NCBI GenBank assembly: GCA_028705545.1
Contig: JAQWDG010000054.1
Location: 1 to 9,993 of the forward strand
DNA: 9,993 bases
Reading direction: 5' to 3'
From: Methanoregula sp.
GTDB taxonomy: Archaea > Halobacteriota > Methanomicrobia > Methanomicrobiales > Methanospirillaceae
Shown piece by piece: positions 1 through 6,137 of this stretch. The notes beneath the pieces were generated by a model. It saw only the letters and a list, made by a program, of their open reading frames with translations, did no database searches and had not been told where the DNA came from. Both the position numbers and the translations under genes were made by a program. Every line of letters starts with the position of its first letter. Within the stretch, counting starts at the first letter, position 1.

Positions 1-39
1 GTTTGAGGTTCGTCCAGTGGAAATTCGGGCGGCAATCAA
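1..39 (-). CDS. 5' fragment of the next virion gene, cut by the window edge
   Basis: Only about 13 codons are visible, read as (M/L)IAARISTGRTSN and open to the edge. The likely start is TTG at 39, just after the TAA of the connector gene (43-41), or the in-frame GTG at 54. A GGAGGT lies just upstream but only 3 bases from the TTG, an unusually short spacing, so the exact start is uncertain. In HK97-like gene orders the gene after a gp6-like connector is usually another head-tail joining or tail-completion protein. That is a position-based guess; nothing in the 13 residues identifies a family. Confidence 0.45.
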   Translation of the reverse strand, partial: MIAARISTGRTSN

Positions 40-40
40 T

Positions 41-754
41 TTACCTCCATGCACTACCCATGCAGCGCATACGCTTGAAACTGTCGAGCTGGCTCCGGAC
101 ATCGGGCGTCATCACATCGGGTACCTGAACCTTGAACATGTCCGCGGATTCTTTTGTACCGATCGTCCGGGCGGCGCTTGCCTCCTGAAGAGCGCGGTAC
201 TTGGCAAGGTAATTCGATACGATCTGCTGCGCAATCATCCGGATCGCGTCGAGCTCTGCGGAAGCGGCCGCATACCCGGCAACGTACGTGATCTGCACAT
301 TGTTGCTGCCAAAGGCCGGGACGTTCTGGAAAAACCAGATGTACGTCATTGTGCCGCGCTGCAGGACGGCGTAATCGGCAGAGTTTGCCGCAATGCCGGC
401 CGCCCGCTGGATCCGCGTCGTCCATGACGGGGCGCTCGTTTCAGAGGCAGTGTTTTCCGATACCGAAGTAACGGACATCACGGGCTGTTCCCGCATCAGG
501 AATGTCCGATCCCGGGGAAGATATTCTCCGAGTTCGGCAGAGGCCCCGCGGCCGTTGTGGTATTCGGTGTACGTGGTCTGCTCGAATGATGTGACCTTGC
601 AGTACGAGTTGATCGCAGCAGTAACCGAATTAATGAGATCGGCGCAGAAAGAGGTCCACTGTGCGGAGGTCATTTTCTGACCGCCGTACTTGAAGTCCTG
701 GTATCCCCAACCCCCGGCTGAGGATTCGATATCTCCCTGCGTGAGGTACGCCAT
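41..754 (-). CDS. Head-tail connector / adaptor protein (HK97 gp6-like)
   Basis: This 237-residue protein probably forms a ring under the portal that joins the filled head to the tail. It opens with MAYLTQGDIE. A helical stretch (about residues 29-52, ending AAINSYCKV) is followed by TYTEYHNGRG (61-70), a proline and arginine-rich turn (LPRDRT, 79-84) and a predicted beta-sandwich region to about residue 160. The arrangement of helices, then a YTEYhdG-type strand, then a helical C-terminus (165-195) is typical of phage DNA-packaging / head-tail adaptor proteins; family members are often shorter (100-200 residues). The ATG directly abuts the TAA of the preceding gene (TAAATG), with no good Shine-Dalgarno site, so translation is probably coupled. 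Its place downstream of the capsid gene fits the role. Family assignment rests on motif memory and context, not a search. Confidence 0.65.
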   Translation of the reverse strand: MAYLTQGDIESSAGGWGYQDFKYGGQKMTSAQWTSFCADLINSVTAAINSYCKVTSFEQTTYTEYHNGRGASAELGEYLPRDRTFLMREQPVMSVTSVSENTASETSAPSWTTRIQRAAGIAANSADYAVLQRGTMTYIWFFQNVPAFGSNNVQITYVAGYAAASAELDAIRMIAQQIVSNYLAKYRALQEASAARTIGTKESADMFKVQVPDVMTPDVRSQLDSFKRMRCMGSAWR

Positions 755-1102
755 TTACGGGCCGGCCGCTTTCTTTGCGGCTTTTGTTACCGCCACTTCG
801 GGCGCGTTCATGATCCTGCGGACCAGCTCAACGTCATGTTCGGTATACCCGCGGTGCGCCTCGAATGCGGCGCGTATTTTCTGGTACTCTGCCTCTTCAA
901 GGAGCAAAGGCGAGCCTTCCGGCCACGCTTTAATCTTTTGCGCGAGCCGGTCATTATCCAGAAGTTCGGCCATTCCAAGCCGCTGTTCCGGGAGAAAGAG
1001 GGCCCCACAAATGCTTTGCTTCACGATGTACGGAAAAGATTTTTTTGTTCCGTCGGGGAGTTCGGCCTCAACAAAGTAGGGATCGAGGTTAATTTCTCTC
1101 AT
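755..1102 (-). CDS. Small virion-operon protein of unknown function, 115 aa
   Basis: The protein begins MREINLDPYFVEAELPDGT and is mostly helical after residue 45, with an acidic LLLEEAEYQKI stretch near residues 65-76 and a helical segment ending RRIMNAPEV. The C-terminus is lysine/alanine-rich (TKAAKKAAGP). The ATG at 1102 is chosen over an upstream in-frame ATG at 1150 because GAGGT lies 4 bases before it and overlaps the stop of the previous gene. The upstream choice would instead overlap that gene by 41 bases. The LLLE(E/D)A-Y pattern resembles small proteins seen beside tail or head-completion genes in siphoviruses, but I cannot name the family. Its place between capsid-surface proteins and the connector suggests a head-completion or assembly role. 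Confidence 0.55.
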   Translation of the reverse strand: MREINLDPYFVEAELPDGTKKSFPYIVKQSICGALFLPEQRLGMAELLDNDRLAQKIKAWPEGSPLLLEEAEYQKIRAAFEAHRGYTEHDVELVRRIMNAPEVAVTKAAKKAAGP

Positions 1103-1109
1103 GGTTACC

Positions 1110-1751
1110 TCACTGGGTTGAATAGAACGGAATGTATTTTGCAACTCCATTGATCAAAACCCTGATACTTCCGGCAAGAGTGGTCGGGGCATGGGTGTAG
1201 ATCATCTTTCCGGAGCCGTCGGTACCATTGACCGCGATCGCGTTGGCGACAAGGTCCATGGCGGTACCGGGCTGCGCATTCAGGCACAGGCACGCGTTAG
1301 AGCCGGCCGGAAGCGCTGCGGTGTTCCCAAGCGCGTAGATCTCGGCCATGATACCGTAATATGTGCCCTGTGCTATTACACGGTCAGCTACAACCAGGTT
1401 GCCGCGAAGACCGGTCCCGAGTCCGGTTACGTCTCCGGCTGTGGTGTCGAGTTCGAGCGATGCATGAAAACCATGGGCATTCCCAATTCCTGCTGTTGCA
1501 AGGAGGCACCGCGCCCGGGCTGCGATCTGTTCCGATCCGGCGCCGTTTCCAAGCAGGCCGATGTACTGGCCGTATGTGGTACCGCTGGTTGCGGTTGATG
1601 AGTACCATGCAAGCTGGCCAAATTCTCCGGCCGTGTTAAGTGGTTTTGGTACTGAGGATGAAGCACCGCCGAGAACAATCTTGTCAAAGTTTGCTGAAAT
1701 TTCCCGGCCATCGTCGGATTTCAGCCAAAGATGTGGTGACTGGGATGCCAT
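1110..1751 (-). CDS. Putative capsid-associated (decoration or head-fibre) protein, 213 aa
   Basis: The sequence is rich in Gly, Ala, Thr and small beta-prone segments with few charges, as expected for a virion surface protein. It has no signal peptide or membrane segment. Features include HLWLKSDDGRE near the N-terminus, AHGFHASLELDTTAGDVTG (about 93-111) followed by GLGTGLRGNLVV, and a closing strand GSIRVLINGVAKYIPFYSTQ. The closing segment resembles C-termini of uncharacterised phage structural proteins that end in an R-V-x-I-N-G-x-x-x-Y-I-P pattern. The ATG has GAGGT 7 bases upstream that overlaps the preceding stop codon. Position two genes after the major capsid protein suits a decoration or head-fibre protein. 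A tail role is possible; the function is inferred. Confidence 0.6.
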   Translation of the reverse strand: MASQSPHLWLKSDDGREISANFDKIVLGGASSSVPKPLNTAGEFGQLAWYSSTATSGTTYGQYIGLLGNGAGSEQIAARARCLLATAGIGNAHGFHASLELDTTAGDVTGLGTGLRGNLVVADRVIAQGTYYGIMAEIYALGNTAALPAGSNACLCLNAQPGTAMDLVANAIAVNGTDGSGKMIYTHAPTTLAGSIRVLINGVAKYIPFYSTQ

Positions 1752-1760
1752 GATCCCACC

Positions 1761-2279
1761 TCACGCCATCTTCCCGCCGGATTCGTCGGGCATAATCAGG
1801 CCGCCGATAAGTTCCCCGCCAACGGTCGAGGATCCCAGGAAGAGCTGGTTAAGCACGGTCAGGACGTTGTTGTTCGCCAGGCCTGTTGCAGAAGCGGTAG
1901 TGCCGAAGCACCCGCGCCGGATAGTTGCGGTACCGGCCGCTGTTGCCGGCAGGGTTTCTGCGACAACCTCGATGATCTCGCCGCTCGCCGTAAGGGCATA
2001 GTAGGGCGGGACCCGGGTTGCCGTGCCCCCATCGAACACGATAGATCCGGTTGTTGCGGTATACGCGGTACCTGCATTGTCGACAGTGATGGTGCCGTGC
2101 GTCAGGGTCTCGGTTGCTTCTGCGCTTGTGCTCTGGGTGATCCCCACTGCGCACATGATCCCCTTGATACCGGAAAGCGTAATCCAGTCGCTCTGCGTGA
2201 CTTTTGCGAACCCTCCGATGATCTTCCAGTTTGCACCGAGGATCATGAAAGATTTGTCAGTTAATTCTGCTGCTGCCAT
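1761..2279 (-). CDS. Putative capsid decoration / stabilisation protein, 172 aa
   Basis: This gene follows the major capsid gene directly; its Shine-Dalgarno GAGGTGA overlaps the capsid stop codon, so the two are probably translationally coupled. The product starts MAAAELTDKSFMILGANWK and continues with alternating beta-prone, threonine-rich stretches (for example TLTHGTITVDNAGTAYTATT, about 78-97) and a VPPYYAL turn near 110. A single RRGCFGTT motif lies near residue 141. There is no membrane segment or signal peptide. A small, beta-rich, low-charge protein coded immediately after the capsid gene is the usual place for a cementing or decoration protein that binds the expanded head. I recognise no specific family, so the role is inferred from position and composition. 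Confidence 0.6.
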   Translation of the reverse strand: MAAAELTDKSFMILGANWKIIGGFAKVTQSDWITLSGIKGIMCAVGITQSTSAEATETLTHGTITVDNAGTAYTATTGSIVFDGGTATRVPPYYALTASGEIIEVVAETLPATAAGTATIRRGCFGTTASATGLANNNVLTVLNQLFLGSSTVGGELIGGLIMPDESGGKMA

Positions 2280-2290
2280 TTTCTTTCACC

Positions 2291-3604
2291 TCACGGGATA
2301 GTGATCCCGAACACCCCGCCCTGCTGCGAGCTGGAACCGTCCTTGTCGGTCTTGTCGATCAGCACTTCAGAGGCGGAAATCATACCGCGCTGGCTGCCGT
2401 TCAGGTTGGCGAGCTCTTCGAAGGTTTCTCCCCAGAGTTTGCGGAGGGCAAGGTAACTGGTGTCGAGGACCATCATGCTGCCGTAGTTGCCGGTTGTGGT
2501 CGGCATCCACTGGATCGGGACCATCGGGACTTTCCCGATCGGGGTCACGACATCGATCTTGTCGAACCCGAGTTCGGTGCTCTTGATCTGCTCGGTGCGG
2601 TAGAAGTCGTTCATGCCGCGACCGATGACACCGAAGGTTTTCCAGTCGGCGACAATCAGGTTGGGGTACCTGCCGTGCCGGACCATGAGCCGGATCGTCT
2701 CATCGAGGAACGGCTTGATCTTGTCAAGCGTTGCCGTGCCGCCACTGTAGGTCTGGGTGAGCGAGGCTGTGGTGTTGTTGGTGATCATCTCGTAGAGACC
2801 AGCATATTCCAGGGAACTTGCCGAGGTATAGGTCGGGTCCACATTGGTCAGGTCACGGGAAACACCGATGATCGACCGCTCGCGGAGATCCCGGATAGAC
2901 TCGTTTGCCGCGAGCTGCCGGATCGCCATGAGATCACGGGCCGGGTACTGGGTCTGGCCGGCAATCCTTGCCATCTTGGTAACGCGGGTGAACGCGTACA
3001 TAATCTTACAAGTGGCCGTGCGGATTGCATCAATCATGTCGGACTCGGCGGGAGTCGGGTCTTCGCTGCCGAACGCCGCGTTGCCCTTCCCGGTCTCGGT
3101 GATGGCGTCCCACTGCGCGACTTTTCCGTGGTTGGCTTCAACCGGGATCAGCGCCTGGAGCGGGTAGATCTTCTTGAACAGCATGACAACCTGCTCGTCA
3201 GAGTAGTTGTGCATGAGGTTTGAGACGGTGGACGTGCTCGTTGCCTTCTTCATCGTGGAGCCGCGAAGCTGAGCGTCGAGCTCGGAAGCCAGCTCCTGCT
3301 GTGATTTCTTGACATCGGCCCGGAATCCTTCCATGCCGTAGGTGTTGTCAAACACGGCCTTGCGGATCCAGTTGGGATCGACAACATCAATGAGCGGCAG
3401 TATGATAGCTGCCCGGGGGTCAGCCTCGATAACGCTCATTGCGCGCTCTGCTGCGGCTTTCTGGATGGCGCGGAAATCGCCAATTGGCATTTCATCTTCG
3501 ATACCGTCTCCCCAGAATGCATTGGCACGCTGCCGGCTTTCTGCTCCGGAGATCCTCATGCCGGGCGGCATCCCGAACCCGCACGATTTTACAATTGCAG
3601 ACAT
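2291..3604 (-). CDS. Major capsid protein, HK97-fold
   Basis: This 437-residue protein is of normal size for an HK97-fold capsid subunit, which forms the icosahedral shell. Residues 1-115 form a charged, helical N-terminal arm (PIGDFRAIQKAAAERAM, SQQELASELDAQL) that may act as the delta/scaffold-like region. The core follows: a long stretch near residues 137-217 with LFKKIYPLQALIPVEANHG, the GSEDPTPAESD loop, and TVT-like segment IMYAFTRVTKMARIAG. A P-domain-type helix (TLDKIKPFLDETIRLMV, 292-308) precedes NLIVADWKTFGVI (315-327) and a beta-rich C-terminus. The start is set by GAGGTGA at 3614-3620, 9 bases before the ATG. It lies directly after the protease-scaffold gene, the standard order. 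Cleavage of the arm by the protease is plausible; no cut site is evident to me. Confidence 0.88.
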   Translation of the reverse strand: MSAIVKSCGFGMPPGMRISGAESRQRANAFWGDGIEDEMPIGDFRAIQKAAAERAMSVIEADPRAAIILPLIDVVDPNWIRKAVFDNTYGMEGFRADVKKSQQELASELDAQLRGSTMKKATSTSTVSNLMHNYSDEQVVMLFKKIYPLQALIPVEANHGKVAQWDAITETGKGNAAFGSEDPTPAESDMIDAIRTATCKIMYAFTRVTKMARIAGQTQYPARDLMAIRQLAANESIRDLRERSIIGVSRDLTNVDPTYTSASSLEYAGLYEMITNNTTASLTQTYSGGTATLDKIKPFLDETIRLMVRHGRYPNLIVADWKTFGVIGRGMNDFYRTEQIKSTELGFDKIDVVTPIGKVPMVPIQWMPTTTGNYGSMMVLDTSYLALRKLWGETFEELANLNGSQRGMISASEVLIDKTDKDGSSSQQGGVFGITIP

Positions 3605-3620
3605 TTTGTGGTTTCACCTC

Positions 3621-4148
3621 TCAGTGGTAAATTGCTCCCAGATGGGAGATGCTCGACTTTTCCTTTTCCATGGCCTCTTCGGCTTTCTTGACCGATATCG
3701 GGTCCACGACCAGAACATCGGGGCCTTTCCTCGTGGCCTTCTCGATCGTGTTAAGCCGTGATTCAAGACCGGCGAGGCGTTCCTCTGCCTTGGAGAGCCG
3801 GCCAAGATCGGCCTTGGTGATCTCCGAAGCTTTCTGTGCAGTCTGTTCTGCTTTCTTCGCGCAGGGAGACTTAGCCATCGGGTCGCCTTTTTCTTTCTCC
3901 TTTTCCTCCTCTTCCGGCGATTCCTTGCCCTCGTAAGGTTCGGCCTTGTTCACACCGATACCGGCTTCAAGAGCCTGGAGCCGGGTCACGACGGTTTCAA
4001 GCAGATCGACAATTTTGTCGAACTTATCGCCGCCGGACTCCGGACCCGGGTTCTGTGTGGCACCCTCGGCCTCCTGTTGGTTGGTGTCCGCTTTCTCCTG
4101 ATGGGGGACTTCCTCTTCAGGTTTCTTTTTCATTTCCTCGTTGTCCAT
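3621..4148 (-). CDS. Nested scaffolding protein from an internal start in the protease gene
   Basis: Met254 of the fusion protein is preceded by AAGGAGA (minus strand, at 4154-4160), 5-6 bases before the ATG at 4148. This is the best ribosome-binding site associated with this gene, and the outer start has none. The product would be 175 residues (MDNEEMKKKPEEE...), containing exactly the charged scaffold region and its two coiled-coil-like helices without the protease. It would end at the same stop as the full protein. Phage lambda does the same: Nu3 scaffold is made from an internal start in gene C. The signal is visible in the sequence; that it is used is inference. Confidence 0.6.
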   Translation of the reverse strand: MDNEEMKKKPEEEVPHQEKADTNQQEAEGATQNPGPESGGDKFDKIVDLLETVVTRLQALEAGIGVNKAEPYEGKESPEEEEKEKEKGDPMAKSPCAKKAEQTAQKASEITKADLGRLSKAEERLAGLESRLNTIEKATRKGPDVLVVDPISVKKAEEAMEKEKSSISHLGAIYH

Positions 4149-4907
4149 AGATTTCTCCTTTGGATACTTTCCGTCCGTTGTCGGATGGATCACACTCATT
4201 GCAGAGTCCGTGGCTTTTCCAAGACCCTGCGATCTGGCGCGGATCGCTCCGCAAATCTTTTCCGCCGATTCCTGTGAATGACCTTCTTTTTTCCTGTCGG
4301 CGATGCACTGCTCCCACGGATAATGATCCTTTTGGAGCGTGGCAACCTCCGGCGGGGTTTCAATTCCCATTGCTTTCATCACTTCCGCGAAGGTGTTCGG
4401 ATTAATGGCCGTCCCGGGATGACAGATCGAGATGGAGTAAAGCTCCAGCCCTTTCGTAATACACGGTTCGGCACGCTGTGAGGGGTCGAGCCTGCACGCA
4501 TCGGTGCAGTCGGTCCGCTCGCCAAAAATGCTGAACTGGTACGGCTTGCCTTCCCGGTCCGCCTTTTTCACATCCTCCCAGAAGGGATCACAATCGGAAG
4601 TCGGCTTTACGCAAGCCTCGACGTATAGATCCTGCCCCCTGAACTCTGCTTTGGTGAACCATCCAACCGGACGTTCCGTGTGGTCAAGATGCATGACTGG
4701 GAGCATCATGAAATTCGGCAGAGCTTTCTCAATAGCCGATTTCAGGACGGATTCGTTCTCCCGGTCAAGCTGCGGGCCGGTTGCAATACCGCTCACCTTT
4801 CTCTGCGAATCGTCGAGAACGTGAAGGTCGAATACGAAAAGCTGCTTGCCGCCTTTCTGCATCCGGTGCCCCGGCCCTGCGGTTAGTAAGGGCATTGGAT
4901 AGTTCAT
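3621..4907 (-). CDS. Prohead protease fused to scaffolding domain
   Basis: The 428-residue product appears to join a capsid maturation protease to a scaffold. Residues about 20-175 look like a herpesvirus-assemblin/S78-like serine protease. The likely catalytic His is H76 (or H73) in VMHLDHTERPVG, the likely nucleophile S126 in YQFSIFGER, and the closing strand LELYSISICHPGTAINP corresponds to the family's E-x-S-x-V-x-x-P-A-N segment. Residues 198-222 carry a WEQC...ESAEKICG helical motif. After about residue 250 the protein is a highly charged, Lys/Glu/Gln-rich scaffold with two coiled-coil-like helices (293-315 and 355-392). No Shine-Dalgarno site precedes the ATG at 4907; a TATA box at 4922-4928 suggests a leaderless or very short-leader mRNA, in which case the in-frame ATG at 4895 (residue 5) may be the true start. 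Confidence 0.82.
   Translation of the reverse strand: MNYPMPLLTAGPGHRMQKGGKQLFVFDLHVLDDSQRKVSGIATGPQLDRENESVLKSAIEKALPNFMMLPVMHLDHTERPVGWFTKAEFRGQDLYVEACVKPTSDCDPFWEDVKKADREGKPYQFSIFGERTDCTDACRLDPSQRAEPCITKGLELYSISICHPGTAINPNTFAEVMKAMGIETPPEVATLQKDHYPWEQCIADRKKEGHSQESAEKICGAIRARSQGLGKATDSAMSVIHPTTDGKYPKEKSMDNEEMKKKPEEEVPHQEKADTNQQEAEGATQNPGPESGGDKFDKIVDLLETVVTRLQALEAGIGVNKAEPYEGKESPEEEEKEKEKGDPMAKSPCAKKAEQTAQKASEITKADLGRLSKAEERLAGLESRLNTIEKATRKGPDVLVVDPISVKKAEEAMEKEKSSISHLGAIYH
4154..4160 (-). promoter_or_regulatory. Internal ribosome-binding site for free scaffold
   Basis: The minus strand reads AAGGAGA with about 6 bases to ATG at 4148. The surrounding codons encode KEKS in the fusion protein, so the match could arise by chance from Lys/Glu codons. 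However, its spacing and its place at the protease-scaffold boundary argue for function. Confidence 0.55.
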
Positions 4908-4921
4908 TTAAGAGCAAGGGG

Positions 4922-4928
4922 TTATATA
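4922..4928 (-). promoter_or_regulatory. Archaeal-type TATA box for the protease-scaffold-capsid block
   Basis: The minus strand reads TATATAA in the 39-base gap before the protease gene. The usual archaeal spacing of roughly 22-27 bases from the box centre puts transcription initiation at about 4898-4903. That is at or just downstream of the first ATG (4907) and just upstream of the second in-frame ATG (4895). The absence of a Shine-Dalgarno site is consistent with leaderless translation. A purine-rich BRE just upstream is not evident (CATCCG), which weakens the call. Confidence 0.5.
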
Positions 4929-4936
4929 CGGATGAG

Positions 4937-4955
4937 AAAAAAGGGATTATTTTTT
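4937..4955 (-). terminator. Possible T-tract terminator after the minor head protein gene
   Basis: On the minus strand six A (last two Lys codons of the minor head protein), the TAA stop and CCC are followed by six T at 4942-4937. This is an A6/T6 inverted repeat with a short loop. Archaeal termination often needs only such a T-run. It sits directly upstream of the TATA box, so it could separate a fibre/minor-head transcript from a capsid transcript. The stem is weak and readthrough is likely. Confidence 0.35.
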
Positions 4956-5756
4956 GAGGAATCTCGGTACAACCGCACACCGGCATTGAATGATCTGCGC
5001 TGCCGGGGCCCCAAGGGAAGAATCGCCCGGAAACATCATCTGACAGGCCGGGACCCGGGTGTTGATCGACACCCGGTACGCAGGTACCTCGAAGGGCTGA
5101 TCGACATCGATGATCACGCCCTTCATCGCCAGATGGGAGGGCCGGGTCCGGCTATCAGTAAGTGTGGGGATCCACTCCTTGTAAGGCGCGTATTCCCCTA
5201 TCCTGCTCCATGCAGCTTGGTTGTACGCCTGTGTTGTGGTCGTCCGCGCGATGGCCTCTGCCCGGGCCGCCCCGATCCCGAGATACCCCTGCTGGATGGC
5301 TGCGGACATTTTCATAATCCCTGCGCCTTTTTTATCGAGCTCCACCAGGTCCCGTACAATCTTTTTGCTCATCTCGGTTGTGAACCCGGCAAGATCGGCA
5401 AAAGAGGTCGCGGAAAGATTGGCAATCGCCCGTTCATCCGGCCGGGTAAAATTCAGGGAGATCTTGATGAGATCAGAGGGGGATTTTACCTGCGCGAGGA
5501 GGATATTGTGAGTGTCCCCGATCCCTCCCTTGTACGCCTGCAAAACATACCGCTGGATAAGCTGCCGGCCGGGCTGATCAATGTACGCCAGGTTCAGCAT
5601 TTCGAGGATCTTGAGGACTTCCCCGGCTTCAAGATTCGTTCTGCGGAGCAATGGCTGGAGCTCTGCAAGCGCCCGGCCCCGGGCATTCCGGATTAATGCG
5701 AGAAATTCCCGCGTGAAAAGGCTGCGGATGGGGCGGGAAGGATCCTGCCGTGCCAT
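4947..5756 (-). CDS. Minor head protein, SPP1 gp7 / Mu gpF family
   Basis: This 269-residue protein belongs to the phage head-morphogenesis family whose members bind the portal and are packaged in small numbers in the head. Helical segments fill residues 10-150. The diagnostic C-terminal domain then follows: IGAARAEAIARTTTTQAYNQ (161-180), KEWIPTLTDSRTRPSH (193-208) with the D-x-R-T-R-x-x-H signature, a P-G-D turn (243-245), and QCRCAVVP (257-264) with the typical paired cysteines. Length is close to that of compact family members. The ATG overlaps the TGA of the upstream gene (TGATG), with AGGGA a few bases before it. Normally the portal gene lies just upstream; here a 111-residue gene does instead, which is unusual. 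Toxin fusions known in some MuF proteins are absent. Confidence 0.88.
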   Translation of the reverse strand: MARQDPSRPIRSLFTREFLALIRNARGRALAELQPLLRRTNLEAGEVLKILEMLNLAYIDQPGRQLIQRYVLQAYKGGIGDTHNILLAQVKSPSDLIKISLNFTRPDERAIANLSATSFADLAGFTTEMSKKIVRDLVELDKKGAGIMKMSAAIQQGYLGIGAARAEAIARTTTTQAYNQAAWSRIGEYAPYKEWIPTLTDSRTRPSHLAMKGVIIDVDQPFEVPAYRVSINTRVPACQMMFPGDSSLGAPAAQIIQCRCAVVPRFLKK

Positions 5757-6091
5757 CAGTTCCCTTGGATGTACTCGATCGAGTACGCGCAGTGCCCGGA
5801 GTTGTCGATCACTGATACAACGTACTTTGCCCGGGTCTTGCCGTCAAGGACCACGGCCGTTGTACCAGCTGCTGCGATACTGGTCTGCGTTACCTCGGGA
5901 TTTGAGAGCGAGCCGCCGGTATTTGCATAGGAATCGACCTTGTAGTACATCGTGCTGCTCGGATCGTTGTTCTTGATCAGGATCAGGCAGTTCCGGAACC
6001 CCGTCATATCGATTGACTTTGCCACAACATATGAGGCTGTGGTTGTTCCGCTTGCCGATCCTTCATCGCTTGGAAAAGGTGTCATTACCAT
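5756..6091 (-). CDS. Probable small virion protein, 111 aa, unknown family
   Basis: The product begins MVMTPFPSDEGSASGTTTAS and is predicted to be a beta-sandwich: FRNCLILIKNNDPSSTMYYK (about 32-51) is followed by alternating short strands and ends YSIEYIQGN. There is no signal peptide or membrane span. The pattern of an N-C-L-(I/V)-x-I-K-N strand followed by strands with Asn/Ser/Thr-rich loops resembles small structural proteins of tailed phages, but I cannot name one. GAGGT lies 8 bases before ATG 6091, supporting this start; an alternative Met is at residue 3. It overlaps the minor head gene by one base, which suggests joint expression and perhaps a capsid-interior or portal-associated role. 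This is inference. Confidence 0.55.
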   Translation of the reverse strand: MVMTPFPSDEGSASGTTTASYVVAKSIDMTGFRNCLILIKNNDPSSTMYYKVDSYANTGGSLSNPEVTQTSIAAAGTTAVVLDGKTRAKYVVSVIDNSGHCAYSIEYIQGN

Positions 6092-6110
6092 ATATCTTAC
6101 CTCGATTTTC

Positions 6111-6134
6111 CCGGTTTTCCGGCTCGGGCAGCCG
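6111..6134 (-). repeat. Two overlapping small inverted repeats in the 6092-6137 gap
   Basis: The plus strand contains ccgg-tttt-ccgg (6111-6122) and cggct-cgggc-agccg (6120-6134), sharing three bases. In minus-strand RNA these would be two alternative small hairpins just before the GAGGT site of the 111-residue gene. They could modulate translation or processing; no T-run follows, so termination is unlikely. Confidence 0.35.
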
Positions 6135-6137
6135 TGA

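Noticed and set aside
17..680. Plus-strand open frames (17-427 and 393-680) opposite the connector gene
   Set aside because: The minus-strand connector is continuous with the operon and has recognisable features; the plus frames show no motif or ribosome site.
1103..1150. Longer start (ATG at 1150) for the 115-residue protein
   Set aside because: It would overlap the preceding gene by 41 bases, whereas ATG 1102 has a well-spaced GAGGT that fits the operon's junction style.
2675..3223. A 182-codon plus-strand open frame inside the capsid gene
   Set aside because: It lies opposite the most clearly coding part of the window and has Arg/Gly/Val-rich shadow composition with no ribosome site.
4932..5696. 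A 254-codon plus-strand open frame antisense to the minor head gene
   Set aside because: The minus strand here carries the full MuF-family signature (DSRTRPSH, PGD, CRC); the plus frame has no recognisable motif and is rich in Arg/Pro/Gly, typical of an antisense shadow in GC-rich coding DNA.
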